The position numbers were made by a program, and so were the translations under genes. Under the pieces are notes generated by a model. The model saw only the letters and a list, made by a program, of their open reading frames with translations, did no database searches and was not told the DNA's origin. From Alcaligenaceae bacterium (lineage in GTDB: Bacteria > Pseudomonadota > Gammaproteobacteria > Burkholderiales > Burkholderiaceae_B), in contig JACCEN010000006.1 in assembly GCA_013416435.1 (NCBI GenBank), positions 186,001 to 250,000 on the forward strand: a stretch of DNA of 64,000 bases, read 5' to 3'. Below, one piece after another: positions 38,897 through 49,632 of the stretch. How positions within the stretch are numbered: the first letter of the stretch is position 1; every line of letters starts with the position of its first letter.

Positions 38897-39157
38897 ATGT
38901 CTCAGGATACGTCGTCCGGTTCCGCGCCACCGCAGGCCGACCTTGAAGTCGATGCCAGCGGGCTGAAATGCCCGCTGCCCATACTTCGGGCAAAGAAGGC
39001 GCTGGCTCAGCTGGAATCCGGGCAGGTACTGAAGGTCGTGACGACCGATACGCATGCGATCCGGGACTTCCAGGCGTTTGCCAAGCAAACGGGCAACGTC
39101 CTGGAGGCCCAGCTTGAAACCGGCGAGGGCGCCGTGCATTTCCTGCGGCGCCGCTGA
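38897..39157 (+). CDS. TusA-family sulfur carrier/sulfurtransferase
   Basis: 86 residues with the TusA signature GLKCPLPILRAKKAL; the persulfide-carrying residue would be C25. The fold is complete and ends in HFLRRR. TusA relays sulfur to tRNA 2-thiolation and molybdenum cofactor, but several paralogous carriers share the motif, so the specific pathway is open. I start at ATG 38897 because GGGTGGG lies at a good distance; a GTG nine bases earlier is possible. It follows alaS by 12 bases and is probably co-transcribed. Confidence 0.85.
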   Translation: MSQDTSSGSAPPQADLEVDASGLKCPLPILRAKKALAQLESGQVLKVVTTDTHAIRDFQAFAKQTGNVLEAQLETGEGAVHFLRRR

Positions 39158-39255
39158 ATGAGCAAGCTGCAGGCAGGTGCCGTGCGCCCCTTTTGGGGTC
39201 AACAGGCCCTAGTGTTGCTTTTCTTTTACTATTGATCGGTTCAGCATTGTTTGGT

Positions 39256-39285
39256 TTGCGGAATTCCGCCTAAGAATGCTAGAAT
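39256..39285 (+). promoter_or_regulatory. Promoter of rpsP-rimM-trmD
   Basis: TTGCGG (39256-39261), 18-base spacer, TAGAAT (39280-39285), about 34 bases upstream of the rpsP ATG. The region 39158-39255 before it holds no gene. Confidence 0.6.
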
Positions 39286-39319
39286 CTTTTGTTTTTCACA
39301 ATATTTTCAAAGGATTACC

Positions 39320-39574
39320 ATGGTTGTGATTCGTCTAGCCCGTGGCGGCTCGAAGAAGCGTCCGTTTTACAACGTTGTAGCAGCCGACTCGCGTAATCGT
39401 CGCGACGGACGTTTTATCGAGCGCGTAGGCTTTTACAACCCCGTAGCCAACGACGGCCAGGAAGGCCTGCGCATTGCCCTGGATCGCGTTCAGTACTGGA
39501 CCGACAACGGCGCGCAACTGTCGCCAGCCGTGGCTCGCCTGGTTAAAGAATTTTCGGCCAAGGCCGCTGCCTGA
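39320..39574 (+). CDS. rpsP: 30S ribosomal protein S16
   Basis: 84 residues beginning [20 protein letters not shown], the bS16 signature; complete and of normal length. AAAGGA lies five bases before the ATG. The frame is open 23 codons upstream but that segment covers the promoter. First gene of the rpsP-rimM-trmD operon. Confidence 0.98.
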   Translation: MVVIRLARGGSKKRPFYNVVAADSRNRRDGRFIERVGFYNPVANDGQEGLRIALDRVQYWTDNGAQLSPAVARLVKEFSAKAAA

Positions 39575-39588
39575 TACGGCTTCGCGGC

Positions 39589-40185
39589 ATGACAATGCCC
39601 GAAGACCTGGTAGAGCTTGGCCGCATCGTGGCGGCGTACGGCGTGAGGGGGCTGATCAAGGTTCAGCCTCATTCCGCAGATGCCGAGGCCTTGCTGGCTG
39701 CGAAGACCTGGTGGTTGAGAGCGCCCCTTCCCGTGGGAAGACAGGGCGCTTTGCCGTTGGCCAAGCCGTACCAGGTGGTCAGCGCTCGACCGCATGCCGA
39801 TACGGTGGTGGCCCAGCTTGAAAGCCTGTCCGACCGGAATCTGGCCGAGGCCCTGAAAGGGCATACCGTCTGGGTGCCTCGCAGCGAGTTTCCCGCGGCG
39901 GAGGACGACGAATTCTATTGGATCGATCTGGTCGGCTGCCAGTTGTTCGGCGAGCACGAGGGCGACCCCCGGCTGATCGGCGTCGTCACAGGAATTATCG
40001 ATAACGGTGCGCATGCCGTCCTTCAAGTGGAATGCCGTGTCCAGAGCGATCAGGGCGAGCTCGTGCCGGTCCTGACCGAGAAAGGCAAGATCAGGGAAGT
40101 CCTGGTTCCCTTTGTCGCCGCCCACGTCCATACCGTGGATCTTCAGCGCAAACGACTGGAAAGCAACTGGCCGGTCGAGTTCTGA
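39589..40185 (+). CDS. rimM: 16S rRNA processing/30S maturation protein RimM
   Basis: 198 residues. N-terminal RimM beta-barrel (LVELGRIVAAYGVRGLIKVQPHS) and C-terminal PRC-like barrel (DDEFYWIDLVGCQLFG, ending with VPFVAAHVHTVDL). RimM binds S19 and helps mature the 30S head. Length is slightly above many homologues because of a central insertion near LPVGRQGALPLAK. Fourteen bases after rpsP and 12 before trmD. A second ATG two codons in could serve as start. Confidence 0.95.
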   Translation: MTMPEDLVELGRIVAAYGVRGLIKVQPHSADAEALLAAKTWWLRAPLPVGRQGALPLAKPYQVVSARPHADTVVAQLESLSDRNLAEALKGHTVWVPRSEFPAAEDDEFYWIDLVGCQLFGEHEGDPRLIGVVTGIIDNGAHAVLQVECRVQSDQGELVPVLTEKGKIREVLVPFVAAHVHTVDLQRKRLESNWPVEF

Positions 40186-40197
40186 CGGAGTCCGGCC

Positions 40198-40974
40198 ATG
40201 CATTTTGACGTCGTCAGTTTATTCCCCGACATGTTTTCCGTCGTCAGCGAGCTGGGCGTGACGGGGCGTGCTCGAAAGCAGGGCGTCTGGTCCATCGGCC
40301 TCTGGAATCCGCGCGACTTCACGCACGACGTGCATCGTACCGTCGACGACCGCCCATACGGGGGCGGGCCCGGCATGGTGATGCTCGCGGAGCCCCTGGA
40401 AGATGCCGTACGGGCGGCGCGGTCCAACCGCAGCGATGGGGAGTCCGCGCCCGTCGTGCTCATGAGCCCCACGGGTCGGCGCTACACGCAGTCCGTGGCG
40501 GAAGACATGGCTAAAAGCGGGGGAGCCATCCTGATCTGCGGGCGCTACGAAGGCGTGGACCAGCGTTTCGTCGATCGCTGCGTGACGGATGAGATCTCGA
40601 TGGGGGACTTTGTCCTGTCGGGCGGGGAAATCGCGGCGCTCGCGATCATTGACAGCGTGGTCAGGCTGATGCCGGGTGTGCTCAATGATGCCGAGTCGGC
40701 CAGGCAGGACTCGTTCAATCCGGCGCTTGCCGGCTTGCTGGACAGCCCGCACTATACACGTCCTGAACACTATCACGGCGTATCCGTACCGGCGGAACTG
40801 CTGTCCGGCCATCATTCGAACATTGCCGCCTGGCGCCGGCGGCAGTCCTTGTCGCTTACCGCCGCGCGACGCCCGGACCTCATATTGGCCGCCCGGGATG
40901 CCGGGCTCTTGACCAAGGCCGACGAGAAGTATCTGGCTGAATTGGCGAAGGGTCAGACCCCGGATGGGGTCTGA
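40198..40974 (+). CDS. trmD: tRNA (guanine37-N1)-methyltransferase
   Basis: 258-residue SPOUT methyltransferase making m1G37 in tRNAs that read CNN codons. The trefoil knot is marked by [14 protein letters not shown]-like sequence ([16 protein letters not shown]) and [15 protein letters not shown]; the start [13 protein letters not shown] is typical. The final residues GQTPDGV and the TGA stop are encoded by a nested-palindrome repeat (40949-40978), so the natural end has been replaced or extended by the element; the catalytic core is untouched. rplS, which usually follows, is absent here. Confidence 0.96.
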   Translation: MHFDVVSLFPDMFSVVSELGVTGRARKQGVWSIGLWNPRDFTHDVHRTVDDRPYGGGPGMVMLAEPLEDAVRAARSNRSDGESAPVVLMSPTGRRYTQSVAEDMAKSGGAILICGRYEGVDQRFVDRCVTDEISMGDFVLSGGEIAALAIIDSVVRLMPGVLNDAESARQDSFNPALAGLLDSPHYTRPEHYHGVSVPAELLSGHHSNIAAWRRRQSLSLTAARRPDLILAARDAGLLTKADEKYLAELAKGQTPDGV

Positions 40975-41090
40975 CCCTGCTTCTTCCGCGCTGGGGTCTG
41001 ACCCAGGCGGGTCAGGCCTCGCAGGCCTTTTCTAGGGGTCAGACCCCATCCGGGGTCTGACCCCACATATAATGCCCGGGGTCTGACCCC
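40949..41090. repeat. Nested-palindrome repeats at the trmD/valS junction
   Basis: Unit 40949-40978: arms AGGGTCAGACCCC and GGGGTCTGACCCT around GGAT, with outer bases changed as an A/T pair; it covers the trmD stop. Single arm 40993-41005 (GGGGTCTGACCCA). Unit 41035-41064: standard arms, spacer ATCC. Single arm 41078-41090. The cluster fills nearly the whole gap between convergent trmD and valS and surrounds a terminator. Confidence 0.93.
41014..41032 (+). terminator. Terminator of rpsP-rimM-trmD
   Basis: AGGCCT, loop CGC, AGGCCT then TTTTC. A 6-bp GC-rich stem with a short T-run about 40 bases after the trmD stop; it indicates that the operon ends here without rplS. Confidence 0.55.
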
Positions 41091-41095
41091 ACACA

Positions 41096-43951
41096 TCACG
41101 CGGGCAGCTTGGACAGCTGTTCCCGCACTTTGGACAGTGTTTCGCCGAACTGCGCGACGCGTGCTTTTTCCTGTTCGACCACCGCGGCCGGCGCGCGCTC
41201 CACGAAACTGGCGTTCGAAAGCTTGCCGTTGGCCTTGGCGATTTCATTTTCCAGGCGTTCGATTTCCTTGCCCAGGCGCTGGCGTTCGGCATCGATGTCG
41301 ATTTCGACGCGCAGCATCAGCTGCGTTGCGCCGACGACCTGCACGGGAGCGCCGATGCTGGGCAATTGGTCGACGATTTCCACGCTCTCGAGTTTGGCCA
41401 GGGCCATGAGATACATGCTGTTTTCCGCCAGGATGTTTTGCTCGCCCTGGGCGATGAGGGGCACCCGCTGCGCGGGCGACAGGTTCATCTCGCCGCGCAA
41501 GGCCCGCACCGCCTCGATTTGTGCCTTCAGGCCGGCGACCCGGGCCTCGGCTTGCTCGTCGATGAAATCATTGTTGGCGATGGGGTAGGGTTGAATGCAC
41601 AGGCTGAGTTCCTGCCCGGCTTCGCGCTTCCCGGCCACGATCGACACTTTCTGCCAGAGCTCTTCGGTGATGAAGGGAATGATGGGATGCGCCAGCCGCA
41701 GCACGGTTTCCAGCACGCGGATCAGCGTGCGGCGGGTACCCAGCTGCTGTGCTTCGTTGCCTTGCTGGATCTGCGCCTTGGCCATTTCCAGGTACCAGTC
41801 GCAGTATTCGTCCCAGACGAAATGGTAGATGGCATTGGCGATGTTGTCGAAACGGTAATCAACGAAGCCACGCTCGACGTCGGCCTCGAGCCGCTGCAGC
41901 TGGCTGACGATCCAGCGGTCTGCGAAGGAAAGTTCCGCCTGGCCCGCCTGGTCGTGCAGCGCGTGTTCTTCGGTGTTCATCAGCACAAAGCGTGTGGCAT
42001 TCCACAGCTTGTTGCAGAAGTTGCGATAGCCTTCGCAGCGCTTGAGGTCGAAATTGATGTTGCGGCCCAGGGTGGCATAGGCCGCCATGGTGAAACGCAG
42101 GGCATCGGTGCCGTAGGCCGGGAAGCCGTTGGGATAGTCTTTGCTTGTCTTCTTGCGGATACTGGCTGCCTGCTTCGGATTCATCAGGCCGCTGGTGCGT
42201 TTTTCGAGCAGCTTCTCCAGGCTCACGCCGTCGATCAGGTCCACCGGGTCGATGGTGTTGCCCTTGGACTTGCTCATTTTCTTGCCGTCCATGTCGCAAA
42301 CCAGGCCATGGACGTAGACAGTGCTGAAAGGTACTTTGCCGGTCATGTGCATGCTCATCATGACCATGCGGGCGACCCAGAAGAAGATGATGTCGAAGCC
42401 GGTAACAAGCACGCTGGACGGCAGATAGCGGTCCAGGTCGGGATTCTGTTCGGGCCAGCCCAGGTCGGTGAAGGGCACCAGCGCCGACGAAAACCAGGTA
42501 TCGAGCACATCGGGATCGCGCGTGAGTGCGCCCTGGACACCGGCCGAGCGTGCCTTCAGGATGGCTTCCTCTTCGTTGCGGGCGACGAAAATCTGCCCGT
42601 CTTCCGAATACCAGGCCGGGATCTGGTGGCCCCACCACAGCTGGCGCGAGATGCACCAGTCCTGGATCTTTTCCAGCCACTGGTTATAGGTGGTGGTCCA
42701 GTTTTCGGGGTAGAACTTGATACGCCCGTCGGCAACGACTTCAAGCGCGACGTCGGTGATGCTCTTGCCGGGATTGATCGAGTCCTCGGGCGCGGGCTTG
42801 CTCATGGCGACGAACCACTGGTCGGTCAGCATGGGCTCGATGACGGTGCCGGTGCGGTCGCCCCGGGGGACCATCAGCTTGTGGGGCTTGACGCTTTGCA
42901 GCAGGCCCTGGGATTCCAGGTCGGCCACGATTTGCTTGCGCGCATCGAAGCGGTCCATGCCGCGATAGGTCTCGGGCGCCTCGTCGGATATCCTGGCGTC
43001 CAGTGTGAGGATGCTGATCAACTCCAGCTGATGGCGCTGGCCGACGGCATAGTCGTTGAAGTCGTGGGCCGGAGTCACCTTGACCACGCCGGTGCCGAAC
43101 TCGCGGTCGACATAGTCGTCGGCGATGATGGGTATCTGGCGGCCCACCAGGGGTAGCGTGACCTTCTGGCCGATAAGATGGGCATAGCGTTCGTCTTCGG
43201 GGTGCACCATGACGGCGACGTCGCCCAGCATCGTTTCGGGACGGGTGGTTGCCACCACCAGGTGGGTCAGTTCACCGGCCGGCGTCACCAGTGGATAACG
43301 GATTTCCCACATGGAGCCGTCTTCTTCCTCGCTGACGACTTCGAGATCGGACACCGCGGTGCCAAGGATGGGGTCCCAGTTGACCAGGCGCTTGCCACGG
43401 TAGATGAGACCCTGGTCGTGCAGGCGGACAAAGGTTTCGACCACGCCCCGCGACAGGTTGTCGTCCATGGTGAAGTATTCGCGCGCCCAGTCGCACGATG
43501 AACCCAGCCGGCGGAACTGCTCGGTGATGGCGCTTCCGGACTTGTCCTTCCATTCCCAGACTTTTTCGACGAATTTCTCGCGGCCAAGGTCATGGCGCGA
43601 TATGTTCTGAGCGTCGAGCTGGCGCTCGACCACGATCTGCGTGGCGATGCCCGCGTGGTCGGTGCCGGGCACGAAAACGGTATCGTCGCCGCGCATGCGG
43701 TGATAGCGGACCAGGCCGTCCATGACTGTCTGGTTGAAGGCATGGCCCATGTGCAGCGTGCCGGTCACATTGGGCGGCGGGAACTGGATGACGAAGGGGC
43801 GGCTTTCGGCAGCGTCCGCAGGCTCGACGTGCCGGCCCCCCGCGAAATGGCCCCTGCGTTCCCACTCTGCGTACCAGCGTGTTTCTATTTCCTGGGGTTC
43901 AAAGCTTTTCGAGAGTTGTTCGGGTTCGTTCGGTGCGCGATTCGTTGTCAT
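41096..43951 (-). CDS. valS: Valyl-tRNA synthetase
   Basis: 951-residue class I synthetase. HIGH-type motif in [20 protein letters not shown] in [13 protein letters not shown], the CP1 editing domain between them, anticodon-binding domain after about residue 650, and a C-terminal coiled coil ([20 protein letters not shown]) that contacts tRNA. The ATG at 43951 ([13 protein letters not shown]) is preferred over a TTG three codons upstream. Convergent with trmD and separated from it by the repeat cluster; divergent from ndk across a 340-base gap. Confidence 0.98.
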   Translation of the reverse strand: MTTNRAPNEPEQLSKSFEPQEIETRWYAEWERRGHFAGGRHVEPADAAESRPFVIQFPPPNVTGTLHMGHAFNQTVMDGLVRYHRMRGDDTVFVPGTDHAGIATQIVVERQLDAQNISRHDLGREKFVEKVWEWKDKSGSAITEQFRRLGSSCDWAREYFTMDDNLSRGVVETFVRLHDQGLIYRGKRLVNWDPILGTAVSDLEVVSEEEDGSMWEIRYPLVTPAGELTHLVVATTRPETMLGDVAVMVHPEDERYAHLIGQKVTLPLVGRQIPIIADDYVDREFGTGVVKVTPAHDFNDYAVGQRHQLELISILTLDARISDEAPETYRGMDRFDARKQIVADLESQGLLQSVKPHKLMVPRGDRTGTVIEPMLTDQWFVAMSKPAPEDSINPGKSITDVALEVVADGRIKFYPENWTTTYNQWLEKIQDWCISRQLWWGHQIPAWYSEDGQIFVARNEEEAILKARSAGVQGALTRDPDVLDTWFSSALVPFTDLGWPEQNPDLDRYLPSSVLVTGFDIIFFWVARMVMMSMHMTGKVPFSTVYVHGLVCDMDGKKMSKSKGNTIDPVDLIDGVSLEKLLEKRTSGLMNPKQAASIRKKTSKDYPNGFPAYGTDALRFTMAAYATLGRNINFDLKRCEGYRNFCNKLWNATRFVLMNTEEHALHDQAGQAELSFADRWIVSQLQRLEADVERGFVDYRFDNIANAIYHFVWDEYCDWYLEMAKAQIQQGNEAQQLGTRRTLIRVLETVLRLAHPIIPFITEELWQKVSIVAGKREAGQELSLCIQPYPIANNDFIDEQAEARVAGLKAQIEAVRALRGEMNLSPAQRVPLIAQGEQNILAENSMYLMALAKLESVEIVDQLPSIGAPVQVVGATQLMLRVEIDIDAERQRLGKEIERLENEIAKANGKLSNASFVERAPAAVVEQEKARVAQFGETLSKVREQLSKLPA

Positions 43952-44108
43952 GATGTACAAATAAGGTGCTCTTGGCCCCGCGGGGCGAAACTCTGACTAT
44001 ATATGAAAGCGGGCCGGCATGCGTGGCCGCCGCAAGGCATGGCGCCCGGGCGGGGGCGCCCTGGGCCGCAACGGCGTTATTTTATGATGGAGCGGGCACA
44101 CGTTGGCG

Positions 44109-44117
44109 TGCTAAAAT
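44109..44117 (+). promoter_or_regulatory. Extended -10 element, possible ndk promoter
   Basis: TGC followed by TAAAAT. No convincing -35 is seen at 17 bases. If used, the ndk leader would be about 170 bases long. The same TGCTAAAAT string occurs before rpsU. Confidence 0.4.
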
Positions 44118-44221
44118 GCCCGGTTAACATAAACTTTGCCAAAGTCATTGTTTTTATTGGAAAACTTTTGCTTAGGCGCAGTCGCGCTGTGGTTTTGCCG
44201 AGCATTGCGCCTGCGTGCATT

Positions 44222-44249
44222 GCAAAGACCCGGCAAAGACCCGGCAAAG
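44222..44249 (+). repeat. 11-bp tandem repeat in the ndk leader
   Basis: GCAAAGACCCG twice followed by GCAAAG. Possibly a slippage product; no function assigned. Confidence 0.6.
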
Positions 44250-44291
44250 CAATATGTCGACAACCTTTTTATTCAACACTTTGGATTCTAC

Positions 44292-44717
44292 ATGGCTATT
44301 GAACGCACCCTTTCCATCATCAAGCCCGACGCAGTCGCCAAGAACGTCATCGGTCAGATCGTTGCCCGCTTCGAGCAGGCCGGCCTGAAAGTTGTTGCGG
44401 CCCGCCTGCAGCAGCTGTCGCGCGGCGACGCGGAGCGCTTCTATGCCGTCCACAAAGAGCGCCCCTTCTTCAAGGATCTGGTCGACTTCATGGTTTCGGG
44501 CCCTGTGTTCGTGCAAGTGCTCGAAGGCGAAAACGCCATCCAGAAGAATCGCGACCTGATGGGCGCCACCGACCCCAAGAAAGCCGACGCAGGCACCATC
44601 CGCGCCGATTTCGCCGATAGCATCGACGCCAACGCCGTGCACGGCTCCGACGCCCCTGAAACGGCGGCCGTCGAAATTGCCTTCTTCTTTCCGGAAAGCA
44701 ACGTCTACAGCCGTTGA
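44292..44717 (+). CDS. ndk: Nucleoside diphosphate kinase
   Basis: 141 residues, the usual bacterial length. Starts [21 protein letters not shown]; the phosphorylated histidine is H117 in NAVHGSDA, with the conserved PFFKDLV and [14 protein letters not shown] segments. It equilibrates nucleoside triphosphate pools. The frame is open upstream for 52 codons, but homologues begin at this ATG. rlmN follows 37 bases later, the start of the long housekeeping run. Confidence 0.98.
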   Translation: MAIERTLSIIKPDAVAKNVIGQIVARFEQAGLKVVAARLQQLSRGDAERFYAVHKERPFFKDLVDFMVSGPVFVQVLEGENAIQKNRDLMGATDPKKADAGTIRADFADSIDANAVHGSDAPETAAVEIAFFFPESNVYSR

Positions 44718-44754
44718 TCCCTAACCGGACCGCGTCATTTTCCGCGACCAAGTC

Positions 44755-45912
44755 ATGTCATCTACCGAACCGATCAATCTCCTGGGCATGGACTCGCCCG
44801 CCCTTGCCGAACTGGTAGGGCAGTGGGGCTGCAAACCCTTCCGGGCCAAGCAGCTGATGCGCTGGATGCACCAGCGCAACGAGGACTCCTTCGACCGGAT
44901 GACCGACCTGGCGCGGGATTTCCGCCAACAACTCTCGGAGCGCTGCTCGATCCAGGCTCCGGAAGTATCGACCGAACAGCGCTCCTCTGACGGCACCCGG
45001 AAATGGCTTTTCGACGTGGGCAAGAACAACGCCGTCGAGACCGTGTTCATTCCCGAAGACGACCGCGGCACATTGTGCATTTCCAGCCAGGCGGGCTGCA
45101 CGGTGGCGTGTCCATTCTGCTCGACGGGCTACCAAGGCTTCAACCGCAACCTCACGACGGCCGAGATCATCGGCCAGCTTTGGTACGCGCGGCGCGCCCT
45201 GCAGGCGGACCTCGACGCGGCGCGCATCGGGCAGTCGCTCGAACCGCTGGCCGAACCGTCGCGCGTCATCACCAACGTCGTGATGATGGGCATGGGCGAG
45301 CCCCTGTTGAATTACGACCAGGTTCTTGGCGCGCTGCGCCTCATGCTCGACGACAATGCATACGGGTTGTCGCGGCGGCGCGTCACGGTCTCCACGTCCG
45401 GCGTCGTCCCCATGATGGACCGGCTTGCGCGCGACTGTCCCGTCGCGCTGGCGGTTTCCCTGCATGCGCCCAATGACGCCCTGCGCGACCGCCTCGTGCC
45501 GCTCAACCGCAAACATCCGCTGGCCGAACTGCTCGCGGCCTGTAATCGCTATCTCGAACATGCTCCGCGCGATTTCATCACTTTCGAGTACATCATGCTC
45601 GATGGCGTCAACGACAGCGACCAGCATGCCCGCGAATTGATTACTATTGCGGAACAAGTGCGTTGCAAATTCAATCTGATTCCATTCAATCCGTTTCCGC
45701 AGTCCGGCCTGAAGCGGTCGCCTGCGTCGCGTGTCCGTCTTTTCGCGCAACGGCTCATGGATGCCGGCATCGTAACCACGGTGCGCAAGACGCGGGGCGA
45801 CGATATTGCGGCGGCTTGCGGGCAACTGGCCGGCGATGTCAAGGATCGAACGCGCATCAACGAGCGTTTGCCGGATCGTGCGGTCATTGAAATAAAACAG
45901 GAGCGTGGATGA
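44755..45912 (+). CDS. rlmN: Dual-specificity 23S rRNA/tRNA adenine-C2 methyltransferase
   Basis: 385-residue radical-SAM enzyme. The CX3CX2C cluster motif is C115, C119, C122 (CTVACPFC), with SAM-binding [12 protein letters not shown] and a C-terminal cysteine in [10 protein letters not shown] that carries the protein-methyl intermediate with an upstream partner cysteine. It methylates A2503 of 23S rRNA and A37 of some tRNAs. It overlaps the next gene by four bases (ATGA). Confidence 0.97.
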   Translation: MSSTEPINLLGMDSPALAELVGQWGCKPFRAKQLMRWMHQRNEDSFDRMTDLARDFRQQLSERCSIQAPEVSTEQRSSDGTRKWLFDVGKNNAVETVFIPEDDRGTLCISSQAGCTVACPFCSTGYQGFNRNLTTAEIIGQLWYARRALQADLDAARIGQSLEPLAEPSRVITNVVMMGMGEPLLNYDQVLGALRLMLDDNAYGLSRRRVTVSTSGVVPMMDRLARDCPVALAVSLHAPNDALRDRLVPLNRKHPLAELLAACNRYLEHAPRDFITFEYIMLDGVNDSDQHARELITIAEQVRCKFNLIPFNPFPQSGLKRSPASRVRLFAQRLMDAGIVTTVRKTRGDDIAAACGQLAGDVKDRTRINERLPDRAVIEIKQERG

Positions 45913-46406
45913 CACAACCTTTACTGAAAGAAGAAGCCCTGCCTGAATCGCCGGCCGGCATGGCCGCCATGGGCGTCGGCGCCACCTTGCGCCACCTCCG
46001 GGAAGCCAAGGGCTACTCGCCGGCTGAAGTGTCGGCGCGGCTCAAGTTTTCGAATCGGCAGCTCGAGGCGCTTGAAACCGAGCAGTGGGATCGGCTCCCG
46101 GGCGGGATGTCCTTGCGCGGCTTCGTAAAGAATTACGGCCGTTTCCTCGACGCCGACGTCGACGCGCTGCTCGTCATGCTCGACGGCCAGGTGGGCAACA
46201 CCGCGCCGAAGCCGGTGTCCATCAGCAGTGCCAATTCCCTTGGCCCTGCCGATCTCTCCATCCAGGGCGAGCCGGTGCACCGTCCCTGGGGATGGATCAT
46301 CGTCATCCTGATATTATTGTTCGTCGCCGGCTTCTATGCCATTGAACGCGGCTGGGTGCCGGATTCATGGCTGATTTTCGACTGGCTGAAATCCCTGAAG
46401 AAATAA
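45909..46406 (+). CDS. rodZ: RodZ-like helix-turn-helix membrane protein
   Basis: 165 residues: N-terminal XRE-like helix-turn-helix ([24 protein letters not shown], then [17 protein letters not shown]), the [13 protein letters not shown] element typical of RodZ/YfgA, a linker, and one transmembrane helix ([20 protein letters not shown]). RodZ links MreB to the elongasome. This version lacks the long periplasmic C-terminal domain of E. coli RodZ (337 residues), ending about 20 residues after the helix. The rlmN-rodZ-ispG-hisS order supports the assignment. Confidence 0.85.
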   Translation: MTQPLLKEEALPESPAGMAAMGVGATLRHLREAKGYSPAEVSARLKFSNRQLEALETEQWDRLPGGMSLRGFVKNYGRFLDADVDALLVMLDGQVGNTAPKPVSISSANSLGPADLSIQGEPVHRPWGWIIVILILLFVAGFYAIERGWVPDSWLIFDWLKSLKK

Positions 46407-47686
46407 TGGACAAATCCGACCTTGCCCAGGCCTGCAGCCCTTTGCCGGTGGGTGCCGCGCCGCGCCGTCCCACGCGTTCCGCGCAAGTGACGTGGGGCAG
46501 CCGTGTCGTGCGGGTGGGCGGCGATGCGCCCGTGGTGGTGCAATCCATGACCAATACCGATACCGCGGACGCCATCGCGACGGCCATCCAGGTCAAGGAA
46601 CTGGCGCAGGCCGGCTCCGAGCTCGTGCGCATCACCGTGAACACGCCCGAAGCCGCACGCGAAGTACCCGCCATCCGCGAACAGCTCGACCGCATGGGCG
46701 TGTCGGTGCCGCTGGTCGGAGACTTCCACTACAACGGCCATAAGCTGCTTGGGCAATTCCCCGAGTGCGCGCAAGCTCTGTCCAAGTACCGCATCAACCC
46801 CGGCAACATGGGCGGCGGAAAAAAGCGCGACGACAATTTCGCGCAAATGATCGAAGTCGCCTGCCGCTATGAAAAGCCGGTGCGCATCGGCGTGAACTGG
46901 GGCAGCCTGGACCATGAACTCATGGCCCGCATGATGGACGACAACAGCAAAAGGGCGCAGCCCTGGGATGCCCAGGCCGTGATGCGCGATGCGCTGGTCG
47001 TCTCCGCCATCAGCAACGCGAAGCGCGCCGAAGAGCTCGGCTTGTCGCCCAACGGCATCGTTCTGTCCTGCAAGGTCAGCCACGTGCAGGACCTGATCAC
47101 GGTTTATCAGGACTTGTCCGCCCGTTGCGACTACCCCTTGCACCTGGGCTTGACGGAAGCCGGCATGGGCAGCAAGGGCATCGTGGCTTCCACGGCGGCC
47201 CTGGCCGTGCTGCTGCAGCAGGGCATCGGCGACACCATACGCATTTCCCTGACGCCCGAACCCGGCGGCGACCGCAAGCGCGAAGTCATCGTGGCCCAGG
47301 AAATCCTCCAGAGCATGGGCATGCGCGCCTTCACCCCCATGGTGGTTGCGTGTCCGGGTTGCGGGCGCACCAGCAGCACGGTCTTCCAGGAACTTGCCGA
47401 CAGCATCCAGACCTATCTGCGGCAGCAGATGCCGGTCTGGAAGACACGCTATCCGGGCGTGGAAACCATGAACGTCGCGGTAATGGGCTGTGTGGTGAAC
47501 GGGCCGGGCGAAAGCCGCCATGCGGATATCGGCATCAGCCTGCCGGGCACCGGCGAAGTTCCTTCCGCGCCTGTTTTTGTCGATGGCGAACGCACCGTCA
47601 CCCTGAAGGGCGACTCCATCGCCCAGGAATTCCAGCTCATCGTCGAACAGTATGTCGAACGCCGCTACGGAGCGGGTAACCAATAA
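46406..47686 (+). CDS. ispG: 4-hydroxy-3-methylbut-2-enyl diphosphate synthase
   Basis: 426 residues from ATG 46406, which overlaps the rodZ stop by one base (TAATG); an ATG 39 bases upstream is in frame but lies inside rodZ. IspG converts MEcPP to HMBPP in the MEP isoprenoid pathway. TIM-barrel domain with [11 protein letters not shown] and [17 protein letters not shown]; the 4Fe-4S ligands lie in [11 protein letters not shown] and [10 protein letters not shown]. Central sequence is longer than in E. coli (372), as in many betaproteobacteria. Confidence 0.96.
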   Translation: MDKSDLAQACSPLPVGAAPRRPTRSAQVTWGSRVVRVGGDAPVVVQSMTNTDTADAIATAIQVKELAQAGSELVRITVNTPEAAREVPAIREQLDRMGVSVPLVGDFHYNGHKLLGQFPECAQALSKYRINPGNMGGGKKRDDNFAQMIEVACRYEKPVRIGVNWGSLDHELMARMMDDNSKRAQPWDAQAVMRDALVVSAISNAKRAEELGLSPNGIVLSCKVSHVQDLITVYQDLSARCDYPLHLGLTEAGMGSKGIVASTAALAVLLQQGIGDTIRISLTPEPGGDRKREVIVAQEILQSMGMRAFTPMVVACPGCGRTSSTVFQELADSIQTYLRQQMPVWKTRYPGVETMNVAVMGCVVNGPGESRHADIGISLPGTGEVPSAPVFVDGERTVTLKGDSIAQEFQLIVEQYVERRYGAGNQ

Positions 47687-47698
47687 CCAGAATCATTT

Positions 47699-48988
47699 AT
47701 GACGCAGTCGTTTCAGAAGGTCCGGGCCCTGACGGGCATGAAAGATGTATTACCAGACACGAGCGCCCAATGGGAAGGGCTCGAGGCCACCGTACGCGAC
47801 TGGCTCGCCGGCTACGGCTACCGCAACATGCGCACGCCCGTGCTCGAGCACACCCGGCTCTTCACGCGCGGCATCGGCGAAGTCACGGACATCGTCGAGA
47901 AAGAAATGTATTCTTTCACGGACAGCCTGAACGACGAACAGCTCACGATGCGTCCCGAATTCACGGCCGGCATGGTGCGTGCGTGCATCGAGCACAATAT
48001 GCTTTACGACCGGCCACACCGCGTTTATGCACTGGGTCCGGTTTTCCGCCACGAAAAGCCGCAGCGCGGGCGTTATCGCCAGTTTCACCAGATCGACGTC
48101 GAGGCGCTGGGCTTCGCCGGCCCCGACATCGATGCCGAACTGATCGTCATGCTTGCCAGGCTCTGGAAACTGCTGGGCCTGACCGACATCCGGCTGGAAC
48201 TCAATTCGCTGGGGCAGGCATCCGAGCGTGCCGCGCACCGCGCAGCGCTGATCGAATACCTTGAACAGCACAAGGATGTGCTCGACGAAGAAGCCCTGCG
48301 CCGGATGCACACGAATCCCTTGCGCGTGCTCGACACCAAGAATCCCGCCATGCAGGAAATGGCTGACAATGCGCCCCGGCTATTCGACTTCCTGGGCGAA
48401 GCGTCGCTTGCGCATTTCCAAGGGGTATGCGATCGCCTGAAGGATGCCGGTATTTCGTACCGGCTCAATCCCCGGCTGGTGCGCGGGCTGGACTATTACA
48501 ATCTCACCGTGTTCGAATGGGTCACCGACCGGCTGGGCGCGCAGGGCACCGTATGCGGCGGCGGCCGCTATGACGGGCTGATCGAGCTGCTGGGCGGCAA
48601 GCCCGCCCCGGCAATCGGCTTTGCCATCGGCATGGAGCGGTTGCTGGACCTATGCTCGCAGGTGGGCGAGAGCGAGCCTAGGCCCGAATGCCAGGTCTAC
48701 CTGATCCACCAGGGCGAGGCGGCGCAGCGGCGTATCGCCCTGCTGGCCGAAGAGCTCCGCGATGCCGGCTTGCGAGTCATCGTCCACGCAGGCTCCGCAG
48801 GATTCAAGTCGCAGTTCAAAAGGGCTGACGCCAGCGGCGCGAAGGCGGCGGTCATCCTGGGCGACGACGAACTCGCTTCGGGCCGGGCCAGCGTCAAATG
48901 GCTGCGGGAAGCAGACGCCGGCGAGCAGCCGCAACAGGAGTCGGTCGGATTCGATCGATTGACGACAGTTTTGAAACAAAGGGTTTGA
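47699..48988 (+). CDS. hisS: Histidyl-tRNA synthetase
   Basis: 429-residue class II synthetase. Motif 2 region [20 protein letters not shown], the histidine-specific [13 protein letters not shown] and motif 3 [11 protein letters not shown] are present, followed by the alpha/beta anticodon-binding domain. Unlike the HisZ paralogue at 57263 it keeps all catalytic motifs and the C-terminal domain. Twelve bases after ispG. Confidence 0.98.
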   Translation: MTQSFQKVRALTGMKDVLPDTSAQWEGLEATVRDWLAGYGYRNMRTPVLEHTRLFTRGIGEVTDIVEKEMYSFTDSLNDEQLTMRPEFTAGMVRACIEHNMLYDRPHRVYALGPVFRHEKPQRGRYRQFHQIDVEALGFAGPDIDAELIVMLARLWKLLGLTDIRLELNSLGQASERAAHRAALIEYLEQHKDVLDEEALRRMHTNPLRVLDTKNPAMQEMADNAPRLFDFLGEASLAHFQGVCDRLKDAGISYRLNPRLVRGLDYYNLTVFEWVTDRLGAQGTVCGGGRYDGLIELLGGKPAPAIGFAIGMERLLDLCSQVGESEPRPECQVYLIHQGEAAQRRIALLAEELRDAGLRVIVHAGSAGFKSQFKRADASGAKAAVILGDDELASGRASVKWLREADAGEQPQQESVGFDRLTTVLKQRV

Positions 48989-48993
48989 GAAGC

Positions 48994-49629
48994 ATGGCAT
49001 ACGATTTGGAAGAACAGGAAAAACTGGATGCGCTTCGAGCATGGTGGGACCGCTATGGCACGCTGTGCGTCGTCCTGGTGTTCGTCGTCGTGGCCGCTAT
49101 CGTGGGCTGGCGCGGATGGCAGTGGTACCAGCAGCACAAGGCGACGCAAGCCATGGGCTATTTCGAAGCGCTGGAAGGCGCGGCGGGTCAGCAGGGCGAG
49201 GACGCCGTCGCCCGCATCAAGGCGGCCAGCGGCACCTTGCGCCAGGATTTTCCGGATTCCGGCTATACCTCTCGAGGCGTGCTGATCGCCGCCAAGGCGC
49301 TCGAGTCGCGTTCGGACGTCGACGGTGCGCGCGAGCAGCTTGAATGGCTGACGCGCCACGGCAAGGATGCGTCGCTGCAGCCATTGGCGCGGCTCCGTCT
49401 GGCCGGGGTGTTGCTCGAACAGAAGCAATACGATCAGGCATTGGCGCAATTGAACAATCCGCCCGCTTCCTTTACCGGCCTGTATGCCGATCGCCGCGGC
49501 GACATCCTCGTCGCGCAAGGCAAGACGGCCGAGGCGAAAGCGGAATGGGAGAGCGCCATCAAGGCGCTGGGCCTGGATCCGATTGCACAAATCATTCAAC
49601 TGAAAATCGATGCTTTAGGTGGAGCCTGA
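48994..49629 (+). CDS. yfgM: YfgM-family inner-membrane TPR protein
   Basis: 211 residues: a short cytosolic N-terminus with the family motif YDLEEQEKLDALRAWWDRYG, one transmembrane helix (TLCVVLVFVVVAAIVGWRGW), and a periplasmic TPR-like domain (ALEGAAGQQGEDAVARIKAA to the end). YfgM is an ancillary SecYEG-associated protein that works with periplasmic chaperones; the location between hisS and bamB is conserved. Start set by family alignment, five bases after the hisS stop. Confidence 0.9.
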   Translation: MAYDLEEQEKLDALRAWWDRYGTLCVVLVFVVVAAIVGWRGWQWYQQHKATQAMGYFEALEGAAGQQGEDAVARIKAASGTLRQDFPDSGYTSRGVLIAAKALESRSDVDGAREQLEWLTRHGKDASLQPLARLRLAGVLLEQKQYDQALAQLNNPPASFTGLYADRRGDILVAQGKTAEAKAEWESAIKALGLDPIAQIIQLKIDALGGA

Positions 49630-49632
49630 TCT

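Larger units (their letters stand above)
43952..44291. other. 340-base gene-free region between valS and ndk
   Basis: Divergent regulatory region. It holds an extended -10 element facing ndk (44109-44117), a GC-rich palindromic stretch around 44041-44066, and a short tandem repeat of GCAAAGACCCG (44222-44249, 2.5 copies). No open reading frame with coding character or structured RNA was recognised. Confidence 0.7.

Noticed and set aside
36236-39202. 988-residue minus-strand open frame opposite alaS
   Set aside because: A GC-rich shadow of alaS and tusA; composition is His/Ala/Arg-rich with no family features, while the plus strand encodes intact proteins.
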